Shown here: positions 32,073 through 42,004 of the stretch, piece by piece
Position numbering within the stretch: the stretch's first letter is position 1
Layout: the number at the start of each line of letters is the position of its first letter
Assembly (NCBI RefSeq): GCF_022549215.1
Contig: NZ_JAKZFC010000006.1
Coordinates: 1-64,000 of the forward strand
Length of the DNA stretch: 64,000 bases
Direction of reading: 5' to 3'
From: Solibacillus palustris
Lineage (GTDB): Bacteria > Bacillota > Bacilli > Bacillales_A > Planococcaceae
Position numbers and translations under genes: made by a program
The notes under the pieces: model-generated
Told to the model about the DNA's origin: nothing
The model's database searches: none
Seen by the model: only the letters and a program-made list of their open reading frames with translations

Positions 32073-33248
32073 ATGAAACGTTACCGCTGGATACCGGCGA
32101 TGATTGCAGCTGTGATGCTATCAGCGTGTACACCAAAAATTACACCTGATACAGAACTCACACAGGAATCGGATTCTACGCAACAGGTGGAAACAACGAT
32201 TATCCCAAACATGCAAATTAGCGATAAATTTTATCGTACGCTAATTCCTTACAAGGAAAGCGCAAGTCGTGGATTAGTCGTTTCGAATATTAATACGAAA
32301 TATGATATGAAAGAAGCCGAAACCGGCTTAATGCGTATTTCTCAAAATTTCTTCGACACAGAAAAATATTATTTCCAAGAAGGCCAATACTTAGATGAGG
32401 AAACGCTAAAATATTGGTTAGCTCGTCCGAATCAAACAACGGATAAAGGCCCTGAATATCAAGGTTTAAATCCATCAAGTATTGATGAAAAAACAGGTGA
32501 AGAAATGGAAGCAACGGTTAGAGCAACGGAAGCACCTGTTTATTTAGCACACATCATCGAGCAAAATTATTTAACTAAAACAGATGATAATAAAGTAAAG
32601 CTTGCAGGGATGTCTATTGGTCTTGCATTAAACTCAGTTTACTATTATCAAAAAGAGCAATACGGTGAGTTTTATGAACAAAAAATTCCCGAGGATGAGC
32701 TGATTAAAGAAGGTAAAAAGATTGCACAAGAGGTTGTTAACCGATTACGCGCACGTACAGAATTAGCGGATATTCCGATTACAGTGGCTCTCTTTAAACA
32801 AGAAGAACGTAATTCAATTGTTCCAGGTTCATATTTGACGTATAACTTTGCTGATAGTGGTAAAACAGCATTAGGCGATTGGGAGGACATTAACGAAAAA
32901 TATGTCACATTCCCAATGAAATCGCCTGACGATGTATACCGTGACATGAACACAAAATTTATGAACTTTAAGCAAGAGGTTGATAAGTACTTCTCAAACT
33001 TTACAAGTATATTTGCAACAGGCTTCTATCAAAATAAAAAAATTCAAAAGCTTGATATTGAAATTCCAATCCAATTTTATGGAACAGCTGAAATTACAGG
33101 CTTTACACAATATTTGACAGGCTTAATGCTCAACCATTTACCACTTGATCTGCACATAACGGTCAGCATTACATCGGTAAACGGACCAGAAGTCTTAATT
33201 ATTAAAGAACCAAACAGTGACGAGCCGTTTGTGCATATTTATGAGTAA
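32073..33248 (+). CDS. camS: CamS-family lipoprotein (sex pheromone type)
   Basis: A 391-residue surface lipoprotein: signal peptide and lipobox LSAC (MKRYRWIPAMIAAVMLSAC). It has the typical KFYRTLIPYKESASRGL start of the mature part and the middle region ITVALFKQEERNSIVPG. In staphylococci and enterococci this family yields sex pheromone peptides from the signal peptide. Its place after ligA is conserved (YerH). The role in this organism is unknown. Confidence 0.9.
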   Translation: MKRYRWIPAMIAAVMLSACTPKITPDTELTQESDSTQQVETTIIPNMQISDKFYRTLIPYKESASRGLVVSNINTKYDMKEAETGLMRISQNFFDTEKYYFQEGQYLDEETLKYWLARPNQTTDKGPEYQGLNPSSIDEKTGEEMEATVRATEAPVYLAHIIEQNYLTKTDDNKVKLAGMSIGLALNSVYYYQKEQYGEFYEQKIPEDELIKEGKKIAQEVVNRLRARTELADIPITVALFKQEERNSIVPGSYLTYNFADSGKTALGDWEDINEKYVTFPMKSPDDVYRDMNTKFMNFKQEVDKYFSNFTSIFATGFYQNKKIQKLDIEIPIQFYGTAEITGFTQYLTGLMLNHLPLDLHITVSITSVNGPEVLIIKEPNSDEPFVHIYE

Positions 33249-33255
33249 ATTTTGT

Positions 33256-33296
33256 GCAAAAATACCATGCTTAAAGTAGCGTGGTATTTTTGCTTT
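33256..33296 (+). terminator. Terminator after camS
   Basis: A 15-bp stem (GCAAAAATACCATGC with GCGTGGTATTTTTGC) 7 bases after the stop. The stem holds its own T run. Confidence 0.85.
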
Positions 33297-33311
33297 GTTA
33301 AGAGAAAAAAC

Positions 33312-33398
33312 ACTGCACTTCACTAATGCGTTAATTTGACGAAAAAACATCTGCGTGATACGTCTCTTTCGTTAATTTTTAAGTGAAGCGCAGATTTT
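33312..33398. other. Long inverted repeat before gatC
   Basis: CTGCACTTCACT (33312-33323) mirrors AGTGAAGCGCAG (33381-33392), one mismatch, with a 57-base loop, then ATTTTTAG. It lies ~60 bases before gatC. It may be a transcription stop or a leader structure for gatCAB. Confidence 0.45.
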
Positions 33399-33457
33399 TA
33401 GAGGGAAAAATGATATGATAATAAGCATGGTCTAAACGAATTTTGGAGGTGTAACAA

Positions 33458-33748
33458 ATGGCAAAATTATCAAAAGAAGAAGTAAAACACGTAGCGAATT
33501 TAGCTCGTCTTGCCATCACAGAAGAAGAAGCAGAGAAATTTGCTAAACAATTAGGTAAAATTACTGACTTCGCAGAGCAGTTAAATGAATTAGATACAAC
33601 AAACGTAGAGCCTACTTCACACGTTTTACCATTAGTAAACGTACTTCGCGAAGACGTAGCAAAAGAAGGCTTATCACGCGAAAAAGTAATGCTAAATGTA
33701 AAAGAACAAGAAGCTGGTCAAATTAAAGTACCATCAATTATGGAGTAA
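33458..33748 (+). CDS. gatC: Asp/Glu-tRNA amidotransferase subunit C
   Basis: Small subunit (96 residues) of GatCAB, which turns Glu-tRNAGln and Asp-tRNAAsn into Gln- and Asn-forms. The pattern [16 protein letters not shown] and a C-terminal [16 protein letters not shown] is typical. TTGGAGGTG precedes ATG 33458. Operon with gatA and gatB. Confidence 0.97.
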   Translation: MAKLSKEEVKHVANLARLAITEEEAEKFAKQLGKITDFAEQLNELDTTNVEPTSHVLPLVNVLREDVAKEGLSREKVMLNVKEQEAGQIKVPSIME

Positions 33749-33765
33749 TAGGAGGAAATGAACGC

Positions 33766-35229
33766 ATGACAGTATTTGAGCGCACATCAGCACAATTACA
33801 AGAGAGCTTAAAGTCTGGCGAACTAACAATTGCGGACTTAACAAAAGAAGCATTTGACCGCGTAGAAAAGTTAGATGGCGATGTACAAGCTTTCTTAGCA
33901 TTAAACAAAGAACAAGCAACTGCAAAAGCTGCAGAATTAGATAAAGTTCCTTTCGAGGAGCGCGGCCCATTATTCGGTTTGCCGATCGGGGTTAAAGATA
34001 ACATTGTAACTGAAGGTTTAGAAACGACTTGTGCTTCTAAAATCCTAGAAGGCTTCGTGCCAATTTATGATGCGACAATCGTGAAAAAATTACGCGATGC
34101 TGGCATGGTGACAATCGGTAAATTAAACATGGATGAATTTGCGATGGGTTCTTCAAACGAAAACTCAGCATTCAAAACAACAAAAAATCCATGGAATACA
34201 AAACACGTACCAGGCGGTTCTTCAGGTGCGTCTGCAGCAGCAGTAGCAGCAGGTGAAGTACCATTTTCACTAGGTTCTGATACAGGTGGTTCAATCCGTC
34301 AGCCAGCAGCTTACTGTGGTGTTGTAGGGATGAAGCCTACATATGGTCGTGTATCTCGTTTTGGTTTAGTTGCATTCGCATCTTCTTTAGACCAAATCGG
34401 ACCAATTACACGCAATGTTACAGATAACGCATTACTTTTAGAAGCAATCTCAGGCGTAGACGAAATGGATTCAACATCAGCTGACGTACCAGTGCCTAAC
34501 TACGCAGCAGCTTTAGATGGTAACATCAAAGGCTTAAAAATTGCTGTGCCAAAAGAATTCCTTGGTGAAGGCGTTGGCGAAGCAGCGAAACAATCCATTC
34601 TTGATGCATTAGAAGTATTAAAGGCTCAAGGCGCTACTGTAGAAGAGGTTTCATTACCACACTCTAAATACGCGTTAGCAGCTTACTACATTCTTTCATC
34701 TTCAGAAGCTTCTTCTAACCTTTCTCGTTTCGATGGTATTCGTTACGGTTACCGCACAGACAACGCGAAAAACTTATTAGAGCTTTACAAAAACACACGT
34801 GCTGAAGGTTTTGGTGACGAGGTAAAACGTCGTATCATGCTTGGTACGTACTCATTATCAGCAGGTACGTACGATGCTTACTACAAAAAAGCACAACAAG
34901 TACGTACATTAATCAAACAAGATTACGACAAAGTTTTTGAAAACTATGACGTAATTATTGGACCAACTGCGCCAACCCCAGCATTCGAAATTGGTGCAAA
35001 CGTAGATGATCCACTTACAATGTACGCAAACGATATTTTAACGATTCCTATTAACTTAGCGGGTGTACCAGCGATTTCTATCCCTTGTGGATTCGAAAAT
35101 GGCCTACCACTAGGTTTACAAATTATCGGTAAACACTTCGACGAGGAAACACTTTACCGCGTTGCTTATGCGTATGAGCAACAAACAGACTTTAACACAC
35201 AAACTCCAGCGCTATGGGAGGTAAAATAA
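33766..35229 (+). CDS. gatA: Asp/Glu-tRNA amidotransferase subunit A
   Basis: Amidase subunit (487 residues), which releases ammonia from glutamine. The Ser-cisSer-Lys amidase signature is seen: [10 protein letters not shown] with the Lys, then [19 protein letters not shown] and [16 protein letters not shown] with both Ser. GGAGGAAATG precedes ATG. gatB begins one base after its stop. Confidence 0.98.
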   Translation: MTVFERTSAQLQESLKSGELTIADLTKEAFDRVEKLDGDVQAFLALNKEQATAKAAELDKVPFEERGPLFGLPIGVKDNIVTEGLETTCASKILEGFVPIYDATIVKKLRDAGMVTIGKLNMDEFAMGSSNENSAFKTTKNPWNTKHVPGGSSGASAAAVAAGEVPFSLGSDTGGSIRQPAAYCGVVGMKPTYGRVSRFGLVAFASSLDQIGPITRNVTDNALLLEAISGVDEMDSTSADVPVPNYAAALDGNIKGLKIAVPKEFLGEGVGEAAKQSILDALEVLKAQGATVEEVSLPHSKYALAAYYILSSSEASSNLSRFDGIRYGYRTDNAKNLLELYKNTRAEGFGDEVKRRIMLGTYSLSAGTYDAYYKKAQQVRTLIKQDYDKVFENYDVIIGPTAPTPAFEIGANVDDPLTMYANDILTIPINLAGVPAISIPCGFENGLPLGLQIIGKHFDEETLYRVAYAYEQQTDFNTQTPALWEVK

Positions 35230-35230
35230 T

Positions 35231-36676
35231 ATGAACTTTGAAACAGTCATCGGCTTAGAAATTCACGTAGAATTAAAAACGAAGTCTAAAATTTTCTCCG
35301 CTTCACCAAACCACTTTGGTGCTGAGCCTAATACAAACACTACTGTAATCGACCTTGGTTATCCAGGCGTTTTACCAGTATTAAATAAAGAAGTAGTAGA
35401 CTATGCGATGCGCGCGTCTTTAGCATTAAATATGGAAATCGAACAAGAGACAAAGTTCGACCGTAAAAACTACTTCTATCCAGATAATCCGAAAGCTTAC
35501 CAAATTTCACAATTTGATAAGCCGATCGGTAAAAATGGTTGGGTTGAAATCGAAATTCCAGCTAAAGGTGAAACACCAGGTTATAAAAAGAAAATTGGTA
35601 TTACACGTCTTCACATGGAAGAAGATGCAGGTAAATTAACGCACGCAGATGGCTACTCTTTAGTTGACTTAAACCGTCAAGGTACGCCACTTGTTGAAAT
35701 CGTTTCTGAGCCAGACATCCGCACGCCAGACGAAGCATATGCATACCTTGAAAAGGTAAAATCAATTATCCAATATTCAGGCGTATCGGATGTACGTATG
35801 GAGGAAGGTTCATTGCGCTGTGATGCCAACATTTCTTTACGTCCTTATGGCCAAGAAGAATTCGGTACAAAAGCGGAACTTAAAAACTTAAACTCATTTA
35901 ACTTCGTACGTAAAGGTCTTGAGCACGAAGAAATTCGTCAAGCACAAGTACTTTCTAGTGGTGGTGAAATCGAGCAAGAAACACGTCGTTATGACGAAAA
36001 AACGGGTAAAACAATTTTAATGCGTGTTAAAGAAGGTACGGACGATTACCGTTACTTCCCAGAGCCAGATTTAGTACGTCTTTCGATTTCTGACGAGTGG
36101 GTTGAGCGCGTACGTCAATCAATTCCTGAATTACCAGATGCACGTAAAGAACGCTACATTTCTGAGTTAGGCTTAACAGAGTATGATGCAAACGTACTTG
36201 TTGTTAACAAAGAGATTTCTGATTTCTTCGATGTAACAGCAGCTGCTGGTGCAGATGCGAAATTAGCGGCGAACTGGTTAATGGGTGATATTTCTGCTTA
36301 CTTAAATGCAGAGCAAAAAGAGTTAAAAGATACAGCATTAACACCAGAAAACTTAGCAGGTATGATCAATTTAATTTCTGATGGCACAATTTCTTCTAAA
36401 ATCGCGAAAAAAGTATTCACTGAGCTTGTTGAAAACGGTGGCGACGCAGCGAAAATCGTGAAAGAAAAAGGCTTAGTTCAAATTTCTGATCCAGAAGTAA
36501 TCCGTGGCTTCGTTACTACTGTTCTTGATAACGATGCAAAATCAGTAGCAGATTTCTTAGGCGGTAACGAGCGTGCAATTAAAGCGCTTCTTGGCCAAAT
36601 TATGAAAGCTTCAAAAGGTCAAGCAAATCCACAATTAACAAACCAAATTTTAATGGAAGAATTAAATAAACGTTAA
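35231..36676 (+). CDS. gatB: Asp/Glu-tRNA amidotransferase subunit B
   Basis: The tRNA-binding, ATP-using subunit (481 residues). The conserved [16 protein letters not shown] start, [26 protein letters not shown] and the [15 protein letters not shown]-type segment are present, then the C-terminal YqeY-like tail ([10 protein letters not shown]). GGGAGG before ATG 35231 lies at the end of gatA. Confidence 0.98.
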   Translation: MNFETVIGLEIHVELKTKSKIFSASPNHFGAEPNTNTTVIDLGYPGVLPVLNKEVVDYAMRASLALNMEIEQETKFDRKNYFYPDNPKAYQISQFDKPIGKNGWVEIEIPAKGETPGYKKKIGITRLHMEEDAGKLTHADGYSLVDLNRQGTPLVEIVSEPDIRTPDEAYAYLEKVKSIIQYSGVSDVRMEEGSLRCDANISLRPYGQEEFGTKAELKNLNSFNFVRKGLEHEEIRQAQVLSSGGEIEQETRRYDEKTGKTILMRVKEGTDDYRYFPEPDLVRLSISDEWVERVRQSIPELPDARKERYISELGLTEYDANVLVVNKEISDFFDVTAAAGADAKLAANWLMGDISAYLNAEQKELKDTALTPENLAGMINLISDGTISSKIAKKVFTELVENGGDAAKIVKEKGLVQISDPEVIRGFVTTVLDNDAKSVADFLGGNERAIKALLGQIMKASKGQANPQLTNQILMEELNKR

Positions 36677-36687
36677 TTCTTCTCTAT

Positions 36688-36722
36688 GCAACGACAGTCT
36701 GAAAATAGGCTGTCGTTTTTTT
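36688..36722 (+). terminator. Terminator after gatB
   Basis: AACGACAG / CTGTCGTT stem and T run. Confidence 0.9.
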
Positions 36723-36833
36723 GACGAAAAATTATTTTTGCTATGAAACACTTGATAGATAGGATCGAATAAGTTAATAATTGGAAATGGAATGAACAAA
36801 CATCATTAAAGTAAAATAGTTTCAACCAGGGGA

Positions 36834-36988
36834 GTGGCCGATTTGTCGGATAGTATTTATGATTTAGGTGGACAACAAGTGCAGGTGGAAAATGGACTAT
36901 GTAAGTTAGTGGGGAAATAGCAGGCAGTACACAAGTTGTACTAGCAGTTTGCGAAGGAAAAATAGTCTATCAAAATACAAAATTGTAA
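36834..36988 (+). pseudogene. nagA: Remnant of nagA (N-acetylglucosamine-6-phosphate deacetylase)
   Basis: Plus-strand translation gives VADLSDSIYDLGGQQVQVEN in one frame, closing at TAG 36918, then in the next frame GEIAGST joined straight to QVVLAVCEGKIVYQNTKL and TAA 36988. NagA proteins have YDLGGQ...V, then DG-x-IAGS, and end in ADLVV...-GK. The ~50 residues normally between IAGS and the tail are gone, as is everything before the YDLGG part. So the sequence is a decayed C-terminal piece with a frameshift and a deletion. The rest of the 36723-37001 gap has nothing recognised. Confidence 0.65.
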
Positions 36989-37001
36989 AAGAGGTTATTA
37001 A

Positions 37002-37874
37002 ATGAATTTCATTAAAGGTGAGGTAATTCGTAATAATGTTCAACTGAAACAAAGCTTTCTTCAATTAGCGAAAGAGACATTTGGTCTTGAATTTGAACAG
37101 TGGGACGCTTTAGGCTATTGGGATAACACGTATTGTCCTTATGCTTTTGAAGTGGATGGGAAAATTGTAGCCAATGTATCTGCAAATATTGGGACGATGC
37201 TAGTAGAAGGAAAAACATATCAAGCCATTCAAATTGGAACAGTCATGACGAATTCAGCGTTTCAGGGACAAGGCATATCTCGAAAGCTGATGGAGAAAGT
37301 GTTAGAAGATACAGCAGATGCTGCAATTATTTACTTATTTGCCAACGAAACCGTACTTAATTTTTATCCGAAATTCGGCTTTGAAACACGTAGACAAGCA
37401 ACATTTACGATCGAAACGAAGGATTTAAATTTGCAGCCGACGGAAGTAAAAAAAGTAGATATTTCGGATGAAGCTGCGCGTAAGTTATTTTACGAAACGA
37501 CGAAACACCGTATGCCAATTAGTTCGAAAATGAGCATGTTACAAAATGAAAATATTGTCATGTTTCATGCATTAACACAATACAAGGATGCCATTTATTA
37601 TGTACCGAAATTCCATGCTTTTGTGATTGCAAAGGAGCAGAACGGGTATTTCCAACTCATTGATGTTATTTCAAAACAATATGTTGATTTACTAGAGATT
37701 ATTGAAAGTTTACCGATTCAGGAAAAAATGGTGGAGTTATGCTTTACTCCTGAAAATTTAAAAGTGCCCGTACAGCAAGGAATTTTCCAGGATGAAGGCG
37801 CGATGTTTGTGAAGGAACAAAGTAATCTCCACTATCCAAATGATGTGTTATATCCATATAGCGGATTAGCATGA
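37002..37874 (+). CDS. GNAT-family N-acetyltransferase
   Basis: A 290-residue protein with an N-terminal GNAT domain (about 1-140): IQIGTVMTNSAFQGQGISRKLMEKV is the acetyl-CoA-binding R/Q-x-x-G-x-G/A segment, and VLNFYPKFGFETRRQ the C-terminal strand-helix. The remaining ~150 residues are a second, less marked domain as in two-domain (Eis-like) acetyltransferases. Substrate unknown. A bidirectional terminator separates it from the convergent esterase gene. Confidence 0.85.
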   Translation: MNFIKGEVIRNNVQLKQSFLQLAKETFGLEFEQWDALGYWDNTYCPYAFEVDGKIVANVSANIGTMLVEGKTYQAIQIGTVMTNSAFQGQGISRKLMEKVLEDTADAAIIYLFANETVLNFYPKFGFETRRQATFTIETKDLNLQPTEVKKVDISDEAARKLFYETTKHRMPISSKMSMLQNENIVMFHALTQYKDAIYYVPKFHAFVIAKEQNGYFQLIDVISKQYVDLLEIIESLPIQEKMVELCFTPENLKVPVQQGIFQDEGAMFVKEQSNLHYPNDVLYPYSGLA

Positions 37875-37892
37875 GAAAATGAGTTTGAGACA

Positions 37893-37934
37893 AAAAAATA
37901 CAATTTTTCACCGCGTAGAAAAATTGTATTTTTT
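37893..37934. terminator. Bidirectional terminator
   Basis: AAAAAATACAATTTTT / AAAAATTGTATTTTTT, 16-bp symmetric stem around a 10-base loop, between the convergent genes ending at 37874 and 37944. Confidence 0.9.
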
Positions 37935-37943
37935 AGTGTATGT

Positions 37944-38852
37944 TTATTTTGTCACAACCTTATTTATTATCTCCTCCGTCACGACCAGCAATCGTTTTTT
38001 GGCTTTCTTTGCAATGGCAACATTTTCTAGATCAAAGCCGTGAAAGCATCCTTCATAAATATCAAACGTAATAGTCGTTTGCTCATTTTTTAGCTTCTCA
38101 ACAAACTCACAAACCTCTTCAAAGAATAAGTCATGTGTGCCAATGAACGTATAAATTGGCGGTAAATCATGCAATGCGGCATAAAATGGTGATGCATATG
38201 GCGGCACTTCTTGGCAGTTTTTTAAATAGGCCATCCAACTTTTTTCATTTTTCTCTACATTCCAAAGACCAGGAGAAGTAAATTGCTTATGGAATGGGCG
38301 AGTTTGCCAATCAAGCATTGGATACAACGGCAGCACCCCAGCAATAGATGGTCCTTGTTCATCGCGTGCTTTTAATGTCACAGCTAATGCCAAATTTCCA
38401 CCCGCACTCCCACCACAAACTATAATTTTCTCACGGTTTATTTTCAAGCTTTGGGCTTGTTTATTTGCCCATAGAAGTGCGTTATAGCCATCTTCTAATG
38501 CTGCAGGATAAGGATATTCCGGAGCTAATCGGTATTGCGGTATTAGGACAACTGCTTGGAACTTATGAACAAAATCAAGCAAATACGAAATGCTATCATC
38601 TGGATTTCCGAATACCATACCACCCCCATGAAACCAAATAAAGCAAGGTGCATATTCATAAGTCTGCTTCGGTTTAATGCAAATGACACGGAGCTCATCA
38701 AGCATGATTTCCTCGATGACGCAACCATTCGTATCAATCGGCTGCTCCGAAGAATGTGTGAACGAACGATTGGCAATAAATTGCTCAAAAGTAACGGTAT
38801 TGTTTAATTTATTTTCGTAAATTGTCACGAGTTCTGGATGTAAACCGTTCAT
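37944..38852 (-). CDS. Alpha/beta hydrolase, HSL-type esterase
   Basis: A 302-residue esterase of the hormone-sensitive-lipase (Aes) group: oxyanion motif FHGGGMVFG (His75 on), the nucleophile Ser149 in CGGSAGGN (usually GDSAGG), Asp in GTHDLFFEE and His in GCFHGFD. No signal peptide, so cytosolic. It overlaps the preceding DUF624 gene by 4 bases (ATGA) and so is co-translated with it. It may remove acyl groups from imported sugar; this is inference. Confidence 0.88.
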   Translation of the reverse strand: MNGLHPELVTIYENKLNNTVTFEQFIANRSFTHSSEQPIDTNGCVIEEIMLDELRVICIKPKQTYEYAPCFIWFHGGGMVFGNPDDSISYLLDFVHKFQAVVLIPQYRLAPEYPYPAALEDGYNALLWANKQAQSLKINREKIIVCGGSAGGNLALAVTLKARDEQGPSIAGVLPLYPMLDWQTRPFHKQFTSPGLWNVEKNEKSWMAYLKNCQEVPPYASPFYAALHDLPPIYTFIGTHDLFFEEVCEFVEKLKNEQTTITFDIYEGCFHGFDLENVAIAKKAKKRLLVVTEEIINKVVTK

Positions 38853-39469
38853 GTAGAAACCGCCTCTTTTAATTTCTTTTGTTCAATTTTTTTGAAGGCA
38901 CGCATTGAAAATTGCATCATGAAGTAGCTAAGCACGCTGCCTACAAATAATGGAATGGCCCCTGGAAGTAGATTAAAGATGCCATACATCAACAACACAA
39001 TACAAGCATTTAATAACACCGTGAAAGGTGAAGTTAATGTAAATAAAAATGCTTGTTTAATTGTTGTGAAGAATGATAGCTCAAAATGAACATACACTGG
39101 GAAAAAGAAGCACAGTGTCCCGAAAACAAGAAAAGCAATGATCATTGTTGGAATGAGCAAAATCGTTAAAAACTCAAATGAATAAATTGCGTAAAAATCA
39201 ATTGCTAAAATAGCAATGACTACATAACTGATTGCAGCATAACCATTTCCACGTAGCCATTCTTTTTTATAAGTTTGCCAGAATGTTTGTGAAATCGGTT
39301 TTTCAACTTCACACAATAATTGACGGATAACGGTAAATAGGGCAATCGTTGCTGGAAAAAGCCCAAATATAAAAAATCCAAGCATCGAAAAGAACAGCCA
39401 TAAAAAATTTAGGTACACAATTTTTAATAGCTTTACACCTAAGGTATGAAAACCTTCCCAAAACGTCAT
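38849..39469 (-). CDS. DUF624 (YesL-type) membrane protein
   Basis: A 206-residue protein with about five membrane helices (IVYLNFLWLFFSMLGFFIFGLF, the 100s region, then TIKQAFLFTLTSPFTVLLNACIVLL). The family (YesL) occurs next to carbohydrate ABC importers, as here. ATG 39469 has AAAGGAGGGC before it; a longer frame up to 39592 has no site. Likely an accessory of the sugar transporter. It is divergent from the sugar-binding protein gene. Confidence 0.85.
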   Translation of the reverse strand: MTFWEGFHTLGVKLLKIVYLNFLWLFFSMLGFFIFGLFPATIALFTVIRQLLCEVEKPISQTFWQTYKKEWLRGNGYAAISYVVIAILAIDFYAIYSFEFLTILLIPTMIIAFLVFGTLCFFFPVYVHFELSFFTTIKQAFLFTLTSPFTVLLNACIVLLMYGIFNLLPGAIPLFVGSVLSYFMMQFSMRAFKKIEQKKLKEAVST

Positions 39470-39658
39470 ATAATGCCCTCCTTTACACTTTATTATAAAA
39501 TATATTTTCAGAAAAATAATAAAAATCAAATTAAGGACTTTTAATGGACTTGAGTTAGGATAGAATTTTTTGTAGTCTGAAAAAAATAGCAATTACAAAT
39601 TCAGTAAATGTTATTTTGAGTAAAGGGTTAATTATTTTATAAATAAGGGGGATTCATA

Positions 39659-40981
39659 ATGAAAAATTCTATTTTTAAAAAGTTCGGGCTATTATTCTTA
39701 GTTCTAGTTCTTTCAGTTGTTATGGCAGCATGTAACGATGACAAGGAAGATACTTCAAATGGATCAGATAATTCATCGAGTGGTACGACTGATAATGGAA
39801 GCGCTAACACAAACAACGGAGATGCATCAAAATTATCGGGAGAAATTACGGTATGGGCACATCCATATACAGATGGTACAACTGGTGAAGGCGATATGTG
39901 GAAAGACTTAGTAGCAAACTTTGAAGCTGACACAGGCGTAAAAGTAAACTTTGAACAAATTCCATGGGCAAACCGTGATCAAAAAATCTTAACAGCGTTA
40001 GCAGCTGGCCAAGGTCCAGACGTATTCTACGTTATTCCAGACCAAATGCCACAATATGCAGAACAACAATTAATTTTAGATATTTCACAATATGTATCCC
40101 AAGAAGAATTAAGTGGATTTGTCCCAACAGCGATTGAAGCAACAAGTTGGAAAGGCAAACAATATGGTATGCCAATTTTACAAACAGCTGAATCTTTAAT
40201 TTATAACAAAGATATTTTAAAGGAGCTTGGTGTTGATGAAAACAGCTTACCTACGAATTGGGATGAGTTTAAAGCATTAGCAGAAAAAGCAAAAGCAGCG
40301 GGTTACTATGCGTTCTCTTATGCTGGTGGTGGTTCATTAAACAACACAATCTATCCATTCTTATGGCAAGCTGGCGGGAATGTAATTGATGCAGATAACA
40401 ACATTTTAATTAACTCGCCAGAATCAGTAAAAGCATTCGAGTTAATTAACGAAATGTATACAAAAGGTTGGATTCCACAAGATTCAATTACAGCTTTAGA
40501 ACATGATTCTCTATACTACGGCGGAAAATTATTAGCAGTAAACGGTTCTGGTATCTCAGTAAACTACCTATTAGCTGAAAAACCATTCGAATTTGTTATT
40601 GCTCCACCATTAAAAGATGCTGAGCAATTAACATATGGTACTGTAGGTATGTTCGTAGGTTCTGCGATTTCTAAAAATCCAGAAGCAGCTGCAGAATTTA
40701 TGAAATATATAACAAATGCTGAAAACCAACGTACATTCAACAACATTACACAATACATTCCAACACGTGATGAAGCGAAAGACATTTTCGAGGCACAGCC
40801 ATTCATGGCACAATTATCAGAATACACAAAATATGCAAAACCAGGAGTTATTCACCCAGAAGGACGTAATATTATGCCTCTAGTTCAAGCTGAGATTCAA
40901 GCAATGTTAGAAGGTAAACAAACGCCTCAAGAAGCTGCAGATAAGTCAGCAGATGCAATTGATAAGTTAATTAACAAATAA
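39659..40981 (+). CDS. Sugar ABC transporter substrate-binding lipoprotein
   Basis: A 440-residue family 1 solute-binding protein. Signal peptide with lipobox AAC (LVLSVVMAACNDD), a Ser/Asn/Gly linker, then the binding domain (GEITVWAHPYTDGTTGEGDMW, GKQYGMPILQTAESLIYN, LPTNWDEFKALAEKAK). It delivers a sugar or oligosaccharide to the permeases that follow. Pattern suggests a disaccharide or modified sugar, but the substrate cannot be told. A 12-bp hairpin separates it from the permeases, as usual for the high-copy component. Confidence 0.95.
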   Translation: MKNSIFKKFGLLFLVLVLSVVMAACNDDKEDTSNGSDNSSSGTTDNGSANTNNGDASKLSGEITVWAHPYTDGTTGEGDMWKDLVANFEADTGVKVNFEQIPWANRDQKILTALAAGQGPDVFYVIPDQMPQYAEQQLILDISQYVSQEELSGFVPTAIEATSWKGKQYGMPILQTAESLIYNKDILKELGVDENSLPTNWDEFKALAEKAKAAGYYAFSYAGGGSLNNTIYPFLWQAGGNVIDADNNILINSPESVKAFELINEMYTKGWIPQDSITALEHDSLYYGGKLLAVNGSGISVNYLLAEKPFEFVIAPPLKDAEQLTYGTVGMFVGSAISKNPEAAAEFMKYITNAENQRTFNNITQYIPTRDEAKDIFEAQPFMAQLSEYTKYAKPGVIHPEGRNIMPLVQAEIQAMLEGKQTPQEAADKSADAIDKLINK

Positions 40982-40989
40982 CAAATAAT

Positions 40990-41018
40990 GAGAGTTTGGT
41001 CTTAGTGATCAAACTCTC
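40990..41018 (+). other. Hairpin between binding protein and permeases
   Basis: GAGAGTTTGGTC / GATCAAACTCTC with a 5-base loop and no T tract. Such stems usually protect the upstream mRNA and lower the downstream part. Confidence 0.7.
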
Positions 41019-41050
41019 TCCTTACTTAATGTACAGAAAGGGTGAGACAC

Positions 41051-41980
41051 GTGAACGCTACAACATCTAAACAGGAGAATAAGCAGTCGCTCGGTGCTAA
41101 AATCAAGCGTGAATTAAACAAAAATTTATTAGTCTATGTCGTGCTCATTCCTGTTATTATTCACTTTATTATCTTTCAAGTTTACCCGTTTGCGTTAAGT
41201 TTTTATTTAACTTTCCATGATTGGAAAATAATTGGAGACCCTGAATTCGTAGGGCTAAAACATTGGAAAACATTATTAGATGATGAAATCGCGTGGAAAG
41301 CAATATGGAATACAGTGAAATTTTCCATCTACTATATAGTACCTACTATGGCGTTAGGCTTAGTATTAGCGTTAATTATTAGTTCAGGTGTCAAGTTTTC
41401 AGGCTTCTTTAAAGGATTATTCTTCCTACCGGTAGTTACATCGTTCGTAATTATTGCAGGTATTTGGGGCTGGTTATTCCGTGGTACAGACGATGGCTTC
41501 ATTAACTACTTAATTGGTTTTGTTGGAATTAATCCACAGCTATTTTTGTCGAGCTCTTCACAAGCGCTTATCGTATTAGCTGGGCTAAGTATATTCAAAG
41601 TAGCCGGAACAACGATGATTTACTACTACGCTGGATTACAATCAATCGACCGTCATTTATATGAAGCGGCTCGTATTGATGGAGCGAATTCCTGGAAGAT
41701 CTTTTGGAAAGTAACATTCCCAATGTTAAAGCCAATTCACTTTTATGTGGCGATTACAACGACAATTGGTTCATTCCAAATTTTCGATTCGGCGTTTTTA
41801 TTAACAAATGGTGGACCTAACTATGCAACGACAACAATCGTGTATTACTTATATCACCAAGGTTTTACGAGCTTAAATTTAAGCTATGCAGCTGTATTGT
41901 CTTATGTATTATTCTTCATCATTTTAATTATTTCGTTAATCCAACGAAAATTCATTGGGAAAGACCCTAATCATTATTAA
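41051..41980 (+). CDS. Sugar ABC transporter permease, MalF type
   Basis: A 309-residue membrane protein with six helices, beginning near FVLIPVIIHFIIFQVYPFAL; the EAA loop EAARIDGANSWKIFWKVTFPM contacts an ATPase. GTG 41051 is chosen as start with AAAGGGTGA just before; GTG 41042 is too close to that site. It pairs with the next permease. No ATPase gene is in the operon. Confidence 0.95.
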   Translation: MNATTSKQENKQSLGAKIKRELNKNLLVYVVLIPVIIHFIIFQVYPFALSFYLTFHDWKIIGDPEFVGLKHWKTLLDDEIAWKAIWNTVKFSIYYIVPTMALGLVLALIISSGVKFSGFFKGLFFLPVVTSFVIIAGIWGWLFRGTDDGFINYLIGFVGINPQLFLSSSSQALIVLAGLSIFKVAGTTMIYYYAGLQSIDRHLYEAARIDGANSWKIFWKVTFPMLKPIHFYVAITTTIGSFQIFDSAFLLTNGGPNYATTTIVYYLYHQGFTSLNLSYAAVLSYVLFFIILIISLIQRKFIGKDPNHY

Positions 41981-42004
41981 GCTGGTGCGGGGAGGAGCAG
42001 ATAA

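Noticed and set aside
33300-33457. T-box leader before gatC
   Set aside because: No T-box sequence or specifier stem was seen; only a long inverted repeat.
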